Of a stretch of 29,863 bases of DNA, positions 28,925 to 29,863 are shown one piece after another (the stretch's first letter is position 1; each line of letters starts with the position of its first letter). A program made the translations under genes and the position numbers. Origin of the DNA: a virus. Location: positions 1 to 29,863 of the IMG/VR virus record IMGVR_UViG_3300025413_000091; one strand, given 5' to 3'. Under the pieces are notes generated by a model. It had not been told where the DNA came from, did no database searches, and saw nothing but the letters and a program-made list of their open reading frames with translations.

Positions 28925-29340
28925 TTTGCCTCCCTAATCATTATTTCTACATAAGGTTCACCATAAACCTTGGTTGCGTGTAAATCCACAATCTGTGTGT
29001 CATCATCGTAAACAACCCCATTCATGGCATCTAAATAGGCTTTAATGATATTGTCAATGTCAGGCTTTTTAGAAGGCCTTTCTGCGCCTATTAAACAGGC
29101 CTCCCTGCGTTTTTTTGAGTACGACTTAGGCACAGGCATAGAAATGTAAATAAACGCTTCTAAATCGGTTTTAAAAGGTTCTGATGCACCCATCGCACGT
29201 TTAGCTTTGTCAACAATGAAATCTTCATATTCAAGCGTTGACTTGGGTGTGTAGGTAGAAACAAAGTTTCCTCGTCTGGCAAACCGCGGCCTTGCCTTAC
29301 CTTTGGGTAGTCCATCGACTTTAAACATGACGATCAGCAT
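28921..29340 (-). CDS. rusA: RusA-like Holliday-junction resolvase
   Basis: RusA cleaves four-way DNA junctions during phage recombination and before packaging. Starting at 29340 (AAGGA five bases upstream, preferred over 29364) gives 139 residues. The N-terminal DGLPKGKARPRFARRGN fits the family's first strands. KPDIDNIIKAYLDAMNGVVY (92-111) holds the catalytic aspartates D94 and D96, followed by DDDTQIVDL with the third acidic site (D112-114). The length fits the family (about 120-140). It overlaps the neighbours on both sides. Confidence 0.9.
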   Translation of the reverse strand: MLIVMFKVDGLPKGKARPRFARRGNFVSTYTPKSTLEYEDFIVDKAKRAMGASEPFKTDLEAFIYISMPVPKSYSKKRREACLIGAERPSKKPDIDNIIKAYLDAMNGVVYDDDTQIVDLHATKVYGEPYVEIMIREAK

Positions 29341-29491
29341 TGAGTTCCTTAATTCTTTGGGCAATTAACTTGCCTATTCCATGAAAAGCAGGTTCTTGTT
29401 CCATTAGCTTAACTTGTTGACGAACATAGTCAAGCCATGCAGGTTTAATGGCTAATTTGGCATAATGTTCGACAATAAGTTCAATCTTCAT
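29321..29491 (-). CDS. Hypothetical 56-residue protein
   Basis: A 56-codon minus-strand frame starts in an ATGA overlap with the upstream putative replication gene and ends 20 bases inside the RusA gene. The protein is helical: MKIELIVEHYAKLAIKPAWL, DYVRQQVKLMEQEP, then a GIGKLIAQRIKELN end. Small proteins with this order (a VxHY-A...P.W..YV...V..L start) are encoded before RusA-like genes in some phages. No function is known. Without it there would be a 147-base gap in an otherwise gapless operon. Confidence 0.6.
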   Translation of the reverse strand: MKIELIVEHYAKLAIKPAWLDYVRQQVKLMEQEPAFHGIGKLIAQRIKELNADRHV

Positions 29492-29863
29492 TTCCCGCCT
29501 TTTAGCATTTGAAACTTTGCTTTAATATCTTCAGGCATTGCAACGGCTTTTTTAGCATCTTCTTCCAGCTTAACAAGCACGGGATCGCGTTCTTTAGATG
29601 ATGGAACGGTTTGATGAACAATATCGGTTTTATTGGCTATCCATTCGGCTTTAAAGGTTGTCCAACCCCTGACGCAACATTCCTTAATGGCATCTTCTAA
29701 ACTAATCTTTGCTTTGTCCGCTTCTTTTTGAATGGAGTTAAGCAAGGTTTGAGTTAAGGGTTTGTTTTTGGCTTTCAGAACTTTTTCAAAATCCATATAT
29801 ATATGGTTATTGGTTATTGGTTCTTGGTTATTGGTTGCTATTGGGGTGGCATAAGGGGGGTTA
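29488..29863 (-). CDS. C-terminal part of a putative phage replication protein (5' end outside window)
   Basis: The frame stays open to the right window edge. The ATG at 29796 has no ribosome site, so it is probably internal and the gene continues beyond the window. The visible part begins with a linker rich in Asn, Pro and Thr (about 22 residues, with NNQEPITNN), then PLTQTLLNSIQKEADKAKIS and LEDAIKECCVRGWTTFKAEW, then a charged tail. The 'REAxxAxxxLExAxxxCCxRGWxxFKAxW' pattern is typical of the C-terminus of phage replication initiator or helicase-loader-like proteins. The linker DNA holds tandem heptamers and an AT palindrome. Confidence 0.6.
   Translation of the reverse strand, partial: NPPYATPIATNNQEPITNNHIYMDFEKVLKAKNKPLTQTLLNSIQKEADKAKISLEDAIKECCVRGWTTFKAEWIANKTDIVHQTVPSSKERDPVLVKLEEDAKKAVAMPEDIKAKFQMLKGGK
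29793..29834 (-). repeat. Tandem heptamers and AT-rich palindrome in the replication gene (candidate origin)
   Basis: On the plus strand four heptamers of the form TT[A/C]TTGG lie head to tail at 29807-29834 (three TTATTGG and one TTCTTGG), with a related TATTGG at 29839-29844. Directly beside them at 29793-29806 is a perfect 14-base palindrome, CC, ten alternating A/T, GG. Direct repeats next to an AT-rich element inside a replication gene recall the lambda origin within gene O. Confidence 0.55.

Noticed and set aside
29794-29796. ATG at 29796 as the true start of the last minus-strand gene
   Set aside because: It has no ribosome site and sits at the edge of an AT palindrome, the frame is open beyond it to the window edge, and the visible protein looks like a C-terminal domain.
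1-29863. tRNA genes, CRISPR arrays, integrase and attachment sites
   Set aside because: Gene gaps are too short for tRNAs apart from a few that hold promoters or hairpins; no regularly spaced repeats and no recombinase motifs were found.

Overview
The window is a piece of the genome of a tailed double-stranded DNA phage with a short-tailed, P22-like virion plan. The order terminase, portal, scaffold, coat, gp4-like tail factor, gp10-like stabilisation protein and ejection proteins points to this. A GH19 endolysin and an embedded Rz/Rz1 spanin pair imply a Gram-negative host. The base composition is AT-leaning, and many small proteins resemble those of freshwater phages, possibly of Betaproteobacteria; that host guess is inference only. 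No integrase, repressor, tRNA, CRISPR array, insertion sequence or attachment site was seen. Both ends cut through genes, so the window is an incomplete genome.

Left region (1-2852, plus strand): small accessory genes, most overlapping by 1-8 bases. They comprise two paralogues sharing an EPVA...LYTTPQR module, a winged-helix-like protein, a Met/His-rich repeat protein behind its own promoter, a four-cysteine protein with a terminator-like hairpin inside its gene, a GroES-like co-chaperonin, and a run of tiny lysine-rich proteins.

Packaging and head (2849-8981): small and large terminase, portal, then a sigma70-like promoter with a 5' leader hairpin, scaffold and P22-type coat protein. Fibre and surface region (9004-14305): three small beta-rich proteins, with a stacked-hairpin terminator or attenuator between the first and second, a 704-residue repeat-bearing fibre protein, a second fibre-like protein, a glycine-rich cysteine-containing putative adhesin and a small fibre-associated protein. 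A 2OG-Fe(II) oxygenase and three small unknown genes follow (14330-15708).

Tail and ejection (15692-24716): gp4-like and gp10-like proteins that share an inserted beta module, a small virion-associated protein, a cupin, three large putative ejection proteins and a short fibre with a collar-like domain. Lysis (24718-27808): several one- and two-helix membrane proteins including a holin candidate, a lipoprotein, the Rz/Rz1 spanins and the GH19 endolysin, linked by ATGA overlaps.

The right end (27776-29863) is transcribed on the minus strand and converges on the late operon. Reading leftward it holds the C-terminal part of a putative replication protein, whose linker contains heptamer repeats and an AT palindrome that could be an origin, then a small unknown, RusA resolvase, an REACA-type protein, a 38-residue membrane peptide, a helical protein, an NrdR-like zinc ribbon and an HNH-type nuclease. 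No complete novel defence or mobile system is visible. The most interesting points are regulatory and architectural: the attenuator-like element, the intragenic terminator, the candidate origin, the anchored variable module, the shared inserted tail domain and the cysteine-rich polyglycine adhesin.
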